Below are positions 54,204 through 62,473 of a stretch of DNA of 64,000 nt, piece by piece. Every line of letters starts with the position of its first letter. Within the stretch, counting starts at the first letter, position 1. The notes under the pieces were generated by a model. It was not told the DNA's origin. It saw nothing but the letters and a program-made list of their open reading frames with translations, and ran no database searches. The stretch covers positions 27,123-91,122 of the forward strand of contig NZ_DBMV01000014.1 in the NCBI RefSeq assembly GCF_002298975.1. Reading direction: 5' to 3'. The position numbers were made by a program, and so were the translations under genes. Source of the stretch: Ralstonia sp. UBA689 (GTDB taxonomy: Bacteria > Pseudomonadota > Gammaproteobacteria > Burkholderiales > Burkholderiaceae).

Positions 54204-54561
54204 GGGGCCGACCTGGTTTCGACGTGGGTTGCGAAGCAGCGGAGGGCATACCGAGGACCCGTCACCTCGTTAATCAATGGGAATGCAATAACTGCTAACG
54301 ACGAACGTTACGCACTGGCAGCCTAAGGGCCGCCGTCCTCGCACTGGCTCGCTGACGGGCTAGGGTCGAAAGACTAGCGAGGTCATCTACGTCAGATAAG
54401 CCTTGGGAGTGTCACGGGCCCGAGGACGAAAATTAAGTGACTCGCCGTCGTAGAGCGTGTTCGTCCGCGATGCGGCGGTTAAATCAAATGACAGAACTAA
54501 GTATGTAGAACTCTCTGTGGAGGGCTTGCGGACGCGGGTTCGATTCCCGCCGGCTCCACCA
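54204..54561 (+). ncRNA. ssrA: Transfer-messenger RNA (tmRNA)
   Basis: 358 nt. The 5' GGGGCCG pairs with CGGCTCC before the 3' ACCA, closing the tRNA-like acceptor stem; the T-arm GGTTCGATTCC is complete. The tag reading frame (54294-54326) encodes ANDERYALAA followed by TAA, the betaproteobacterial tag. It rescues stalled ribosomes with SmpB. The tmRNA 3' end is a frequent integration site for mobile DNA, and the fimbrial array begins 200 bases further on. Confidence 0.98.
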
Positions 54562-54595
54562 AAATCCTTTCAAACGGCTTCAACGTTTGGCAACG

Positions 54596-54629
54596 AAACC
54601 CCGCTGGGCCTGGCTCTGCGGGGTTTTTT
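54596..54629 (+). terminator. Terminator of ssrA
   Basis: Stem AAACCCCGC/GCGGGGTTT (54596-54604/54618-54626) with a 13-base loop and a T run. The remaining 140 bases to the next feature hold nothing I can identify. Confidence 0.9.
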
Positions 54630-54765
54630 GTTGGCGCCGGTCAGGCATACACCCGCCCGCGGAACGTTACGCAGAGTGCACTCAAGCGCTCGCATCCCGC
54701 TGCGTTTAGCGTGCTCATCGCGAGCAGTGCCGAGAAAATGCTTGGCAGGCCACGCCTCGGCCGCG

Positions 54766-54903
54766 CTAGTCATAGCTCATCACAAAAGTGACGGAGCTAT
54801 TGGCAGTGCCCAGCACAACTACGGGACCGGTTTGCTGGGAAGCCTCCTTCAGCGGAAGGTTGAAGTTGCCACCCAGCTTGTCGTATTGGAGATCAACGGG
54901 TAG
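54766..54903 (-). pseudogene. Orphan C-terminal tail of a fimbrial adhesin
   Basis: Translates as ...YDKLGGNFNLPLKEASQQT... ending GTANSSVTFVMSYD and TAG. The intact adhesins end in YDKQGGDFDIPLKAAYYQT...GTANTSVTFVMSYN, so this is the last ~45 residues of another pilin-type domain with no gene in front of it. It lies immediately after the stop of the intact adhesin 54927-55931 and shares its strand. Confidence 0.8.
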
Positions 54904-54926
54904 ACGCCTCGTTGATACCCACTGAA

Positions 54927-55931
54927 TTACTGATACGTGAGCGTAAACGTTGCACTGCCGTTCGCAACGCCTGCCGTGATGTCATTGTCTACCTGCACGT
55001 AACGTGCCTTGAGCGGGATTTCATAGTTGCCGTCGCCTTCCGCGGTCCGCCACTTGAAGCGCTTCGCCAGTTCTACCGGTTGATCATCATGGAGCAGTTG
55101 GATGGCCACGCCACTGGCGCTCGAACCACCGGCATCCAGCTTCAGCATCCCCTGGGCAGGGTCATGGACAGCGCCGTCCAACTGCAGGTTCACGCTCGCT
55201 CCTTTTGAGCAGGTCAGCGGGATGCTGAAGGCCTTTGTCTTGTTACTGGGCGAAGTGCCTGGGCCATTGAACGCACCAATAGTGACCGGCCCCATATCGA
55301 CCGTCATTGTTGCTTTACGCACCGTGCAAGACGTCGCAGAAACATTGAATGCGCCGAGACTGATGTTGGACTCTGGTGACTGCCAGGTCGTCCTTTCGTT
55401 TCTTAGAATGAAAGAGCCAATCTTCCCTGGCATTGAGACTGATCCAGTCCCGGTGATTTCGGCCGTCTTGTAGAAATTGATCAACGCCTTGGCTGTCATT
55501 GGTTGAACGGGAAACATGCCGCCTACCCCGCATAAGACGCGGTGATTCACGTTCCCTTTGTCGGCACCGTCCACCCAAATCTGGCGACCATCGCATAGGC
55601 CGACAGCTTGGATGCCGACCGCATAGCCGATTCCCTCTACGTTGGTCTTGTACACCCGCTTGCCATCAATGTCGCCAACGTAGGTTCCAAACGCCTTGAT
55701 TCCTATCTCTTGATAGGTCAAACGAGGCGAGTCATTGCTACACCTGAACGCATTCGTAGCACCCGAAACCACCTGCGCAAGCAGCGAATTGACCGGCATG
55801 TCCCGCTGAACTATCACGGCTTTTGGTTGAACCAACGTATTTGCGTTGACGACGTTGCAAGTGTATGCAAATGCGCCCTTCGCCATCATCAGGATCAGCG
55901 CGGCTGCTAGCCTTGTGCACCAGCCATGCAT
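54927..55931 (-). CDS. Two-domain fimbrial tip adhesin, divergent copy
   Basis: 334 residues. Signal peptide 1-22 (GAFA). An N-terminal receptor-binding domain (about 23-190, with one Cys pair near 25 and 63 and another near 114 and 134) precedes a pilin domain (about 190-334; Cys pair TSCTVRK and LTCSKGA) that ends in the donor-strand-accepting FTLTYQ with the penultimate aromatic. No N-terminal extension is present, as expected for a tip subunit. The receptor domain is unrelated at a glance to the two adhesins upstream. The last complete gene of the fimbrial locus. Confidence 0.85.
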   Translation of the reverse strand: MHGWCTRLAAALILMMAKGAFAYTCNVVNANTLVQPKAVIVQRDMPVNSLLAQVVSGATNAFRCSNDSPRLTYQEIGIKAFGTYVGDIDGKRVYKTNVEGIGYAVGIQAVGLCDGRQIWVDGADKGNVNHRVLCGVGGMFPVQPMTAKALINFYKTAEITGTGSVSMPGKIGSFILRNERTTWQSPESNISLGAFNVSATSCTVRKATMTVDMGPVTIGAFNGPGTSPSNKTKAFSIPLTCSKGASVNLQLDGAVHDPAQGMLKLDAGGSSASGVAIQLLHDDQPVELAKRFKWRTAEGDGNYEIPLKARYVQVDNDITAGVANGSATFTLTYQ

Positions 55932-56244
55932 ACTTTGCTCCTTCTATCTTGTCAGACAAGATGAGAGCACATGCGTCAATTCTCGTAACTAAGAATCTTC
56001 CTATTCCGAAAGCGTCGGCTGATCCAGCATCGCGCGGCGGCAATGGGGAGTTTGACAATACAACCCCGCCTGGCTTTGCCTCTGTCGGCTTTCCTTGGGC
56101 CAGTCAAGTAGGCATCTGCTTGGGCAACCATGATGCGGAACGCACTCTCCAGCGCATCCGACGCAGTGCTTTCGCCGCGCTCGCTGCAAACCGCTCAGGG
56201 AGACGCTTCACGGGGCGGCTCAATCAAGCAGGGCCAGGCTAGAG
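55932..56244. other. Gap of 313 bases inside the fimbrial locus
   Basis: No gene is supported on either strand. Reading frames of 60-125 codons are present but have no ribosome-binding sites or recognisable protein features. It separates an orphan adhesin tail from the divergent adhesin gene and may be debris of a lost gene. Confidence 0.6.
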
Positions 56245-56373
56245 CTACTCATACCACATCACCAAGTTGACGGAGGTATTCGCGGTGCCAGGCAAAACTT
56301 CGGAGCCAGTTTGATAGTAGGCTGCTTTGAGTGGAATATCGTAGCTGCCACCCCAGTTCTCGTACCAACCCGT
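56245..56373 (-). pseudogene. Second orphan adhesin tail
   Basis: Encodes TGWYENWGGSYDIPLKAAYYQT... ending NLVMWYE and TAG, clearly the last ~42 residues of a pilin-type domain, closest to the adjacent adhesin 56483-57487. Upstream sequence in frame is AT-rich and unrelated, and there is no start codon context. It marks an adhesin copy that has been deleted. Confidence 0.78.
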
Positions 56374-56482
56374 CACCAACAACCAAAAAATTCCAGAAAG
56401 GCGACGGGATGCATTTCTAAATATTTTCGCATTCATTATTTTAATAAACTCACCACCCAACCCGATCATCGCTGCCTCAGCC

Positions 56483-57487
56483 CTAGTTATAACTCATGAC
56501 AAATGTGACGGAAGTATTTGCCGTGCCCGCACTAATCTCTGGGCTGGTTTGGTAGTAAGCTGCCTTAAGCGGAATATCGAAATCGCCGCCCTGCTTGTCA
56601 TATCCCCAGAATGCGTTCCACTGGCTTAACGGAAGCGGCTTACCATCCTTGTCAAGTAGTTGCAAACCGATGCCCTTGGCAGTCGATTCTGGATTAAGGG
56701 CAACGACCGAGCGCGTGTAATCCACAACTCTGGTGTTGGGCTTCAGTTGATATCCCATCCTGATCATATCCTTGGAGCATTCCCTCAGCGCGATCGAGAA
56801 ACTGACCGGCTCCAATGAGCTGCCGATGCCGTTGAATCGTCCGGCATTGTTCTGGTCGCCCATTTTTACGGTGACATCCGGTGTCTTGCAGCTCCCGGTG
56901 CCGATAGTCGATCCAGTCAAGGCACGAATCGTGACGGGATAAAGCTGACGCGAAATCGTGAAACGACCAAGAAGCCCGGCAGGAATTTGAGCCCCCTCTT
57001 TAATTTGACCAATTTTTTTTAATCGAAAAATGTGGCCACCAGACCATGCGTGCCAAGTATAGTAGGCAATATCTGACCCCGGTCGATCCTCACCCCAATG
57101 TATATCCGGAAGTACCCGGCCACCCCAACTCATAGACCATGCCAACCCTGTATCGCCGATCGGGAAATCTGTTTTTCTTTCGTGGCTCGCGGCATTCCCC
57201 ACTAAATTTTCAATTCCTTGTGTGAAATTACCGAAACACCTCCACGTTACGCTGTCCGGCCCATATGAATCGTACTCTAGCAAGATACCGCCAATTGGCG
57301 TATCACGTGGCACCGTCAAGTTGGCAGGCAACCTGATTTCAAGGTTTATAGGACTCGACCCCCGCTCGTACTGGCAGGTAGCAGCATGCACGGGCGTAAC
57401 AAATAATATTACCAAACAACTCATCAAAATTTTCGCCAAACGTTCAGACAAGCAGCACCCTATCTTTTTCAAATTTAATTTATTCAC
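56483..57487 (-). CDS. Two-domain fimbrial tip adhesin, tandem copy 1
   Basis: 334 residues from a GTG start with GGAT 8 bases upstream. Signal peptide 1-35 (PVHA). Receptor-binding domain about 36-185 (Cys pair near 38 and 84) and pilin domain about 192-334 (Cys pair near 200 and 241) ending FVMSYN. From residue 192 on it is nearly identical to copy 2 (57809-58816), but residues about 72-80 and 119-156 are quite different. A run of eight A residues (coding strand, complement of 57013-57020) lies near codon 156. Lower GC than flanking genes. Confidence 0.88.
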   Translation of the reverse strand: MNKLNLKKIGCCLSERLAKILMSCLVILFVTPVHAATCQYERGSSPINLEIRLPANLTVPRDTPIGGILLEYDSYGPDSVTWRCFGNFTQGIENLVGNAASHERKTDFPIGDTGLAWSMSWGGRVLPDIHWGEDRPGSDIAYYTWHAWSGGHIFRLKKIGQIKEGAQIPAGLLGRFTISRQLYPVTIRALTGSTIGTGSCKTPDVTVKMGDQNNAGRFNGIGSSLEPVSFSIALRECSKDMIRMGYQLKPNTRVVDYTRSVVALNPESTAKGIGLQLLDKDGKPLPLSQWNAFWGYDKQGGDFDIPLKAAYYQTSPEISAGTANTSVTFVMSYN

Positions 57488-57526
57488 CGTCCTTTATCCA
57501 TTTCAATATCGCCTACTCGACTGGCA

Positions 57527-57755
57527 ATCAATTATCTTGCGCAGATATTTTCAATTTTCAGAAGAGAAGGCTGATCATGAAATCACGATGCGGATATTGC
57601 GACGGCCGGCACTTAACGGCAGCGCAGCGTCTGCCTTTGGTAATTCCGCCCTGCTTCAGCCTGGCGCAAGGCGTAAGGCGCGTGGCATTGGGTGTCTTTC
57701 CATTTCTCGGTCAAGCTATCTTGCTGTTGGTTGAGCAGCACAAATGCGTTGCCAT
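57527..57755 (-). repeat. Partial duplicate of the usher 3' end
   Basis: 229 bases almost identical to 58856-59084, which is the 3' end of the intact usher gene plus its downstream spacer. It encodes the last ~50 usher residues (GNAFVLLNQQQDSLTEKWKD... to QTLRCR, stop at 57613) with no usher in front. It marks the left edge of a tandem duplication of about 1.33 kb that also copied the adhesin gene. Confidence 0.85.
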
Positions 57756-57808
57756 CACAGGTAGCGACTTGCACTGGTGCGGCAGCTTGCGCGGGGGCAG
57801 CCTCAACC

Positions 57809-58816
57809 CTAGTTATAACTCATGACAAATGTGACGGAAGTATTTGCCGTGCCCGCACTAATCTCTGGGCTGGTTTGGTAGTAAGCTGCCTTAAGCGGAA
57901 TATCGAAATCGCCGCCCTGCTTGTCATATCCCCAGAATGCGTTCCACCGGCTCAACGGAAGCGGCTTACCATCCTTGTCAAGTAGTTGCAAACCGATGCC
58001 CTTGGCAGTCGATTCGGGATCAAGGGCAACGACCGAGCGCGCGTCATCCACAACTCTGGTGTTGGGCTTCAGTTGATATCCCATCCTGATCATGTCCTTG
58101 GAGCATTCCCTCAGCGCGATCGAGAAACTGACCGGCTCCAATGAGCTGCCGACGCCGTTGAATCGTCCGGCATTGTTCTGGTCGCCCATCTTTACGGTGA
58201 CATCCGGTGTCTTGCAGCTCCCGGTGCCGATAGTCGATCCTCTCAAGGCACGAATCGTGATGGGATAAAGCTGATGCTCAACCGAGTAACGACCAAGAAG
58301 CCCGGCAGAAATCTGAGCCCCCTCTTTAATTTGACCAATTTTTTTTATTTTCAAAATGTAGCCAGGCCCCTCTTTAAAATAGTAATAATTTCTGTCCCCT
58401 CCGACGGAAACTTCCCCCTTAGATATATCCGGATACTCTGTTCCAGAAGGAGAAGCGATAGACCACGCCAACCCTGTATCGCCGATCGGGAAATCGGTCA
58501 TTCTTTCCGGGCTCGCGCTACGTCCCACTAGATTCTCTATCCCATTTTTAAAGTTACCTGAACAGCGCCACCTCGCTTGGTACGGCGCGGTTAATTCGTA
58601 TTCCAAAAAAGCACCGCCAATCGGTGTATTACGCGGCACCGTCAAGTTGGCAGGCAACCAGATTTCGAAGTTGATAGGGCCCTTAAATGGGTATTCGTAT
58701 CCGCAGGTAAGAGCATGCACGGGCGCAACAGAGAATATTGCCAAACAACTCATCAAAATTTTCGCCAAACAACCGGATAAACGGCATCTTATTTTTTTAG
58801 AGTTTATTTTTCTCAT
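57809..58816 (-). CDS. Two-domain fimbrial tip adhesin, tandem copy 2
   Basis: 335 residues from ATG 58816 with AAAGGA about 9 bases upstream. Signal peptide about 1-35 (PVHA). Receptor-binding domain (LTCGYEYPF... to about 188) and pilin domain ending FVMSYN, almost identical to copy 1 from GSTIGTGSCK onward. An A8 tract occurs at the same place as in copy 1 (complement of 58339-58346). It directly follows the usher, the usual place for a tip adhesin, so it is likely the original of the pair. Confidence 0.88.
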   Translation of the reverse strand: MRKINSKKIRCRLSGCLAKILMSCLAIFSVAPVHALTCGYEYPFKGPINFEIWLPANLTVPRNTPIGGAFLEYELTAPYQARWRCSGNFKNGIENLVGRSASPERMTDFPIGDTGLAWSIASPSGTEYPDISKGEVSVGGDRNYYYFKEGPGYILKIKKIGQIKEGAQISAGLLGRYSVEHQLYPITIRALRGSTIGTGSCKTPDVTVKMGDQNNAGRFNGVGSSLEPVSFSIALRECSKDMIRMGYQLKPNTRVVDDARSVVALDPESTAKGIGLQLLDKDGKPLPLSRWNAFWGYDKQGGDFDIPLKAAYYQTSPEISAGTANTSVTFVMSYN

Positions 58817-58855
58817 TAACAATTATCCTTTTTAATATCACCAATCCGAATGCAA

Positions 58856-59084
58856 ATCAATTATCTTGCGCAGATATCTTCAATTTTCAGCAGAGATGGC
58901 TGATCATGAAATCACAATACGGATATTGCGACGGCCGGCACTTAACGGCAGCGCAGCGTCTGCCTTTGGTAATTCCGCCCTGCTTCAGCCTGGCGCAAGG
59001 CGTAAGGCGCGTGGCATTGGGTGTCTTTCCATTTCACGGTCAAGCTACCTTGCTGTTGATTGAGCAGCACAAAAGCGTTGCCAC
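58856..59084 (-). repeat. Parent copy of the duplicated usher tail
   Basis: Overlaps the last ~140 bases of the usher coding region and the spacer after it. Differs from the copy at 57527-57755 at roughly ten positions, so the duplication is not very recent but remains easily aligned. Confidence 0.82.
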
Positions 59085-61527
59085 TCGGGTCGGTAATGCC
59101 GAGGTGTCTGCCGGTTTGCGCGTCTTCCACGCTGGCGCCGAACGGCACCGGTTTGCCGTCGGCCTGTTGTAGCGCGAACTGAGCGCGCTGGCCGCTGTAG
59201 CCCTTGAAGGTTGCTTGCACGATCGCGCCGCGGCGCGGCACCACCTGCTTGACGGTATCTTCCAGCTCCACGTCGGCACCCAAGTTATGGGTGTCTGGGC
59301 GCAGCGCATTCAGACGATACGGCTGCGCATAAGTGACCACGGCATAACCATTGCGGCCGACCGGGGTGCCACCGTCGGTCTTCACGTCCACGCCGTTGAG
59401 CCCTTCCACCTTCATCAGCGCAAAGGTGTCGCCCACGGTGCGGCTCAAGTTGACGCCGCCACGATGCACGACCAGGGAGCCCGTGGCGCCAACGCTGGCC
59501 GATTGGTAATCGCGTGCAATGTTCACGTTCGCGTTGAGCTGGCCCACGTCGGTATCGCGCGTGATACTTGCCCCGCCCGTTGCGCCGCGCTCGCTGCTGG
59601 TGTAGCCAGCCTGCATGGCGTATGACGTGTTCTCGTTCACGAAGCCGCTCAGGCCGCTTTGGATATTGGTGCCCCCGTTGTTGCTATTGCTTACGTTGGT
59701 GTAAGCGCGCGGTGAGCGGAGCTTGCCACCCAGCGGAATCGACATGGTCAGCATGACCTGCGTGCTGTTGCCATTTCCGCTGAAGCGGGTGTCCCTGGTC
59801 TGGCTCAGGCTCAGGTTGTAGTTCAGTTGCTTCCAGTTGTTGCCGTAGCCGACGCTGATGCTGCGGCTCGAGCCCGGCTGGTTCCAGAAGGTCTGCTGGC
59901 TGACGTTGAGGTAGACGCTGCCGTACTGACGGTCTGTGCCGCCCAAGTCTTGGCTGGTTGTCAGGTCAATGCGCGAGCGGCTGCGTCCGGTCTGGGGCCC
60001 CTGGACGTTGATCCAACCATTGCTTTGGTTGTTGCTCAGGTCATTGACGTGGTCATTGAAGGTGCGATAACCCGACGTTGAATAGCGATAGGCGGCAAGC
60101 GTGAAGTTGGTGTTGGTGCTCGTGAACGTCTTGGCGTACAGAACCCGTACACTCTGTCCGGTGTCGCGCTTGCCGCGCACGCGGCTGCTCGATTGCGTCA
60201 CGTCAACGGAGAGTGCGCCAATGGGCGTGTTGGTACCAACACCCACGTTCACCGCCTGGTAGTCGCGCGAGATTTGCAGGCCGCCAGCCACCGTGCTGTT
60301 ATCGGTCAGCCCGTAGACGAGCGACCCACTGACCAGGCTGGGTGAGGGGCCTTGGTCGCCGTCGTACTTGCCCGCCGCAATGTTGTACTTGAGGCGGCCC
60401 TTGCGCAGCATCAGCGGCAGGCTGGAGAACGCCTGATGCGTGACATGCTTGCTGCCGTCGGCTTCGATGACGGTGATCTCAAGGTCGCCGTTGGAGCCGG
60501 AGGGAAAAATATCGGTGAGTTGGAACGGGCCGGGCGGCACATTGGCGCGATACAGCACGTAGCCGCTTTGACGCACCTCCACCACCGCATTAGTGGCTGC
60601 CTGACCGCGCACCACCGGCGCATAGCCGCGCTCGCTGTCGGGCAGCATGGCATCGTCGGAGCCGACTTGCACACCGCGAAACCTCACGCTGTCAAACAGA
60701 GTGGCGTCGGAATATTGCTCGCCAATCGTCAACTGGCCCTTGATGGCGTCGACGTCGCGCTGCACCAGCGTGCGGTTGCTCTTGAAGCGGGTCTGGCCGC
60801 CGTTGCTTCCGCTGAGCGTGGACTCATTGCGCAAACGCCAACGGCCAATGTTCACGCCGTTCTGCAGGCCAATGAAATAGCTGCTGCTGTCACTGCCAAT
60901 TCGGCCGTGGCCATAATTGCCGCTGAACTGATAGTTGACGTAGCCCGCCGTGACGCCTTCGTCCCACAAGTCGGGGTCCACATAGCCGCGTGCCGCACGC
61001 GAGAGGAATGCCTGGGGTATGCCCAGGTTGAGCTGCAACCGACCGGCATCAAAATCGACGGTGGCTTGGTCGAGCAGCTGCGGCAAGTCCAGACAGGCCT
61101 GGCTGTTGATGTCCAGCGGCGGCGTGATGGCGCTCAAATTGACGCCAAAGTCCTGCAGCATCCTGGCCGTCAAGCACGGGCGGAGCTTGGCCCTTTCGCT
61201 ATCTTGGTGGAAATCGATATCACGGCGGCCAACCAGATCGCCATTGACCTGCACCTCCACCCGATACGTGCCGGGCGGCACGCTGCTGCCAGAGCTAAGC
61301 ACAGCGCTCAAGTCGGCCGGACGCCCTTGGCCGTGCAGAAAGCTGGTATTGAATGCGAGCAGTGTTGTGTCGGCCTGCGCAACGAGCGTATCCCCTTCGG
61401 CCGCACGCGCGCCATTGATCATCGCCAGACAAACGGCCAGATAGAGCGGCGTTGCGCTCGGGCGTGCCTGGGGCGCTTTTCCATCAGTCTTTGTGGAATA
61501 CGCTTTGGTCATCCGGCGTTTAGGCAT
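58942..61527 (-). CDS. Fimbrial outer membrane usher (FimD/PapC family)
   Basis: 861 residues. Signal peptide about 25-43 (ARAA), usher N-domain (FNTSFLHGQGRPADLS...), then the 24-strand beta barrel with the plug domain in the middle (ERGYAPVVRGQAATNAVVEV is the plug signature near 310) and C-terminal domains ending in a Cys pair (QCHAPYAL...LRCR). Assembles and exports the chaperone-subunit complexes. Start at 61527 or at Met6. Follows the chaperone by 110 bases. Confidence 0.94.
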   Translation of the reverse strand: MPKRRMTKAYSTKTDGKAPQARPSATPLYLAVCLAMINGARAAEGDTLVAQADTTLLAFNTSFLHGQGRPADLSAVLSSGSSVPPGTYRVEVQVNGDLVGRRDIDFHQDSERAKLRPCLTARMLQDFGVNLSAITPPLDINSQACLDLPQLLDQATVDFDAGRLQLNLGIPQAFLSRAARGYVDPDLWDEGVTAGYVNYQFSGNYGHGRIGSDSSSYFIGLQNGVNIGRWRLRNESTLSGSNGGQTRFKSNRTLVQRDVDAIKGQLTIGEQYSDATLFDSVRFRGVQVGSDDAMLPDSERGYAPVVRGQAATNAVVEVRQSGYVLYRANVPPGPFQLTDIFPSGSNGDLEITVIEADGSKHVTHQAFSSLPLMLRKGRLKYNIAAGKYDGDQGPSPSLVSGSLVYGLTDNSTVAGGLQISRDYQAVNVGVGTNTPIGALSVDVTQSSSRVRGKRDTGQSVRVLYAKTFTSTNTNFTLAAYRYSTSGYRTFNDHVNDLSNNQSNGWINVQGPQTGRSRSRIDLTTSQDLGGTDRQYGSVYLNVSQQTFWNQPGSSRSISVGYGNNWKQLNYNLSLSQTRDTRFSGNGNSTQVMLTMSIPLGGKLRSPRAYTNVSNSNNGGTNIQSGLSGFVNENTSYAMQAGYTSSERGATGGASITRDTDVGQLNANVNIARDYQSASVGATGSLVVHRGGVNLSRTVGDTFALMKVEGLNGVDVKTDGGTPVGRNGYAVVTYAQPYRLNALRPDTHNLGADVELEDTVKQVVPRRGAIVQATFKGYSGQRAQFALQQADGKPVPFGASVEDAQTGRHLGITDPSGNAFVLLNQQQGSLTVKWKDTQCHAPYALRQAEAGRNYQRQTLRCR

Positions 61528-61637
61528 CTCAATGCTCGCTTCTAGCTTGGTGAATCGGGCTGGGGGGTGTCACATAGGGAAGCTCCCCTCCGAGGGGCGG
61601 GCTGTCGCGATCGAACCGATCGAATTGGCCCGGCCGA

Positions 61638-62384
61638 TCAGTTGTCGGCGGACACGGGTGTGCTCGGCTGGCTGCCATGTAGCGTGACGCGGTAGCTTTG
61701 GCGGCCGCCGTAGTCATTGATGATTTCGTAGCGCAGCTCGGGGGCGGCGGTGCTGGCAGCCGGCAGCTTGACTGGCAGCGCCACCGTGGAACCCGGCGCG
61801 ACCATCGTGGCGTCGATGACAGTCTCTTCAGCCTTGCCGGTGTGCACCTTTGCGTCCACCACGGTCACGTGGTAGAGGCTTGGGTTGCTCAGGCGCAGCA
61901 TGGCCTTGCCGCCGTCCTGGTTGAGCTGCCATTGCAGGTTTTCGGGGGCTTTTTGGGGATCGCCACTCAAACCGGTGGGTCTGTAGAACACCTTGATGCG
62001 CTGGCGCACAGCCAGTTGCAACACGTTGTCGTTGCTGGCGGCCTGGGGAACCTCTTGCACATTCAGCCAGAAAGCCGACTCTCGGTCGGTCGGCATGCCT
62101 ACGCCCTCATACAGCACACGCAGGAGCTGCTGCTGCTTGGCGCCCAGCTTGGCGAGCGGTGGCGTAATGGCAAACGGTAGTTGCGGCTGGGCACCTTCAT
62201 CAAGCGGGTCGAGCCACGCCTGAATCAGCGCGTCGGCGCCTTCGTTGTTGACGACCACGGACGTCTCTTTGTTCTTGCCGTCGAAGATCAACCGCGTGGT
62301 GCTGAGGGAAATGCTGGCATGACTGGCGGACGCAACCAACGCGCACGCCAACGCCGCGCCAGCGGCGCATCGTTTTGCTTTCAT
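61638..62384 (-). CDS. Periplasmic fimbrial chaperone (PapD family)
   Basis: 248 residues. Signal peptide 1-23 (SHAS). The family motifs STTRLIFDGKNKETSVVVNN (strand A1/B1), the subunit-capping G1 strand around VRQRIKVFYRP with the conserved Arg/Lys pocket, and a second Ig domain are present. Hands pilus subunits to the usher by donor-strand complementation. Confidence 0.95.
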   Translation of the reverse strand: MKAKRCAAGAALACALVASASHASISLSTTRLIFDGKNKETSVVVNNEGADALIQAWLDPLDEGAQPQLPFAITPPLAKLGAKQQQLLRVLYEGVGMPTDRESAFWLNVQEVPQAASNDNVLQLAVRQRIKVFYRPTGLSGDPQKAPENLQWQLNQDGGKAMLRLSNPSLYHVTVVDAKVHTGKAEETVIDATMVAPGSTVALPVKLPAASTAAPELRYEIINDYGGRQSYRVTLHGSQPSTPVSADN

Positions 62385-62412
62385 ATCCGGAATCGCTTTT
62401 GAAGAAAGAGAC

Positions 62413-62440
62413 GGCAGCGGCGTGGGAAAACACCGCTGCC
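62413..62440 (-). promoter_or_regulatory. Hairpin in the pilin-chaperone spacer
   Basis: GGCAGCGG/CCGCTGCC form a perfect 8-bp stem with a 12-base loop, followed on the minus strand by GTCTCTTTCTTC. A second stem (GCCAGCC/GGCTGGC, 62448-62466) lies just before it. Together they could partly terminate transcription or shield the pilin mRNA 3' end, letting the major pilin outnumber the assembly proteins. Confidence 0.55.
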
Positions 62441-62473
62441 AGTTGAAGCCAGCCGCCTTGGCTGGCGCGTGGC

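Noticed and set aside
54457..54903. Plus-strand frame across the tmRNA 3' end
   Set aside because: Covers the tRNA-like domain, the terminator and the antisense of an adhesin remnant; not a gene.
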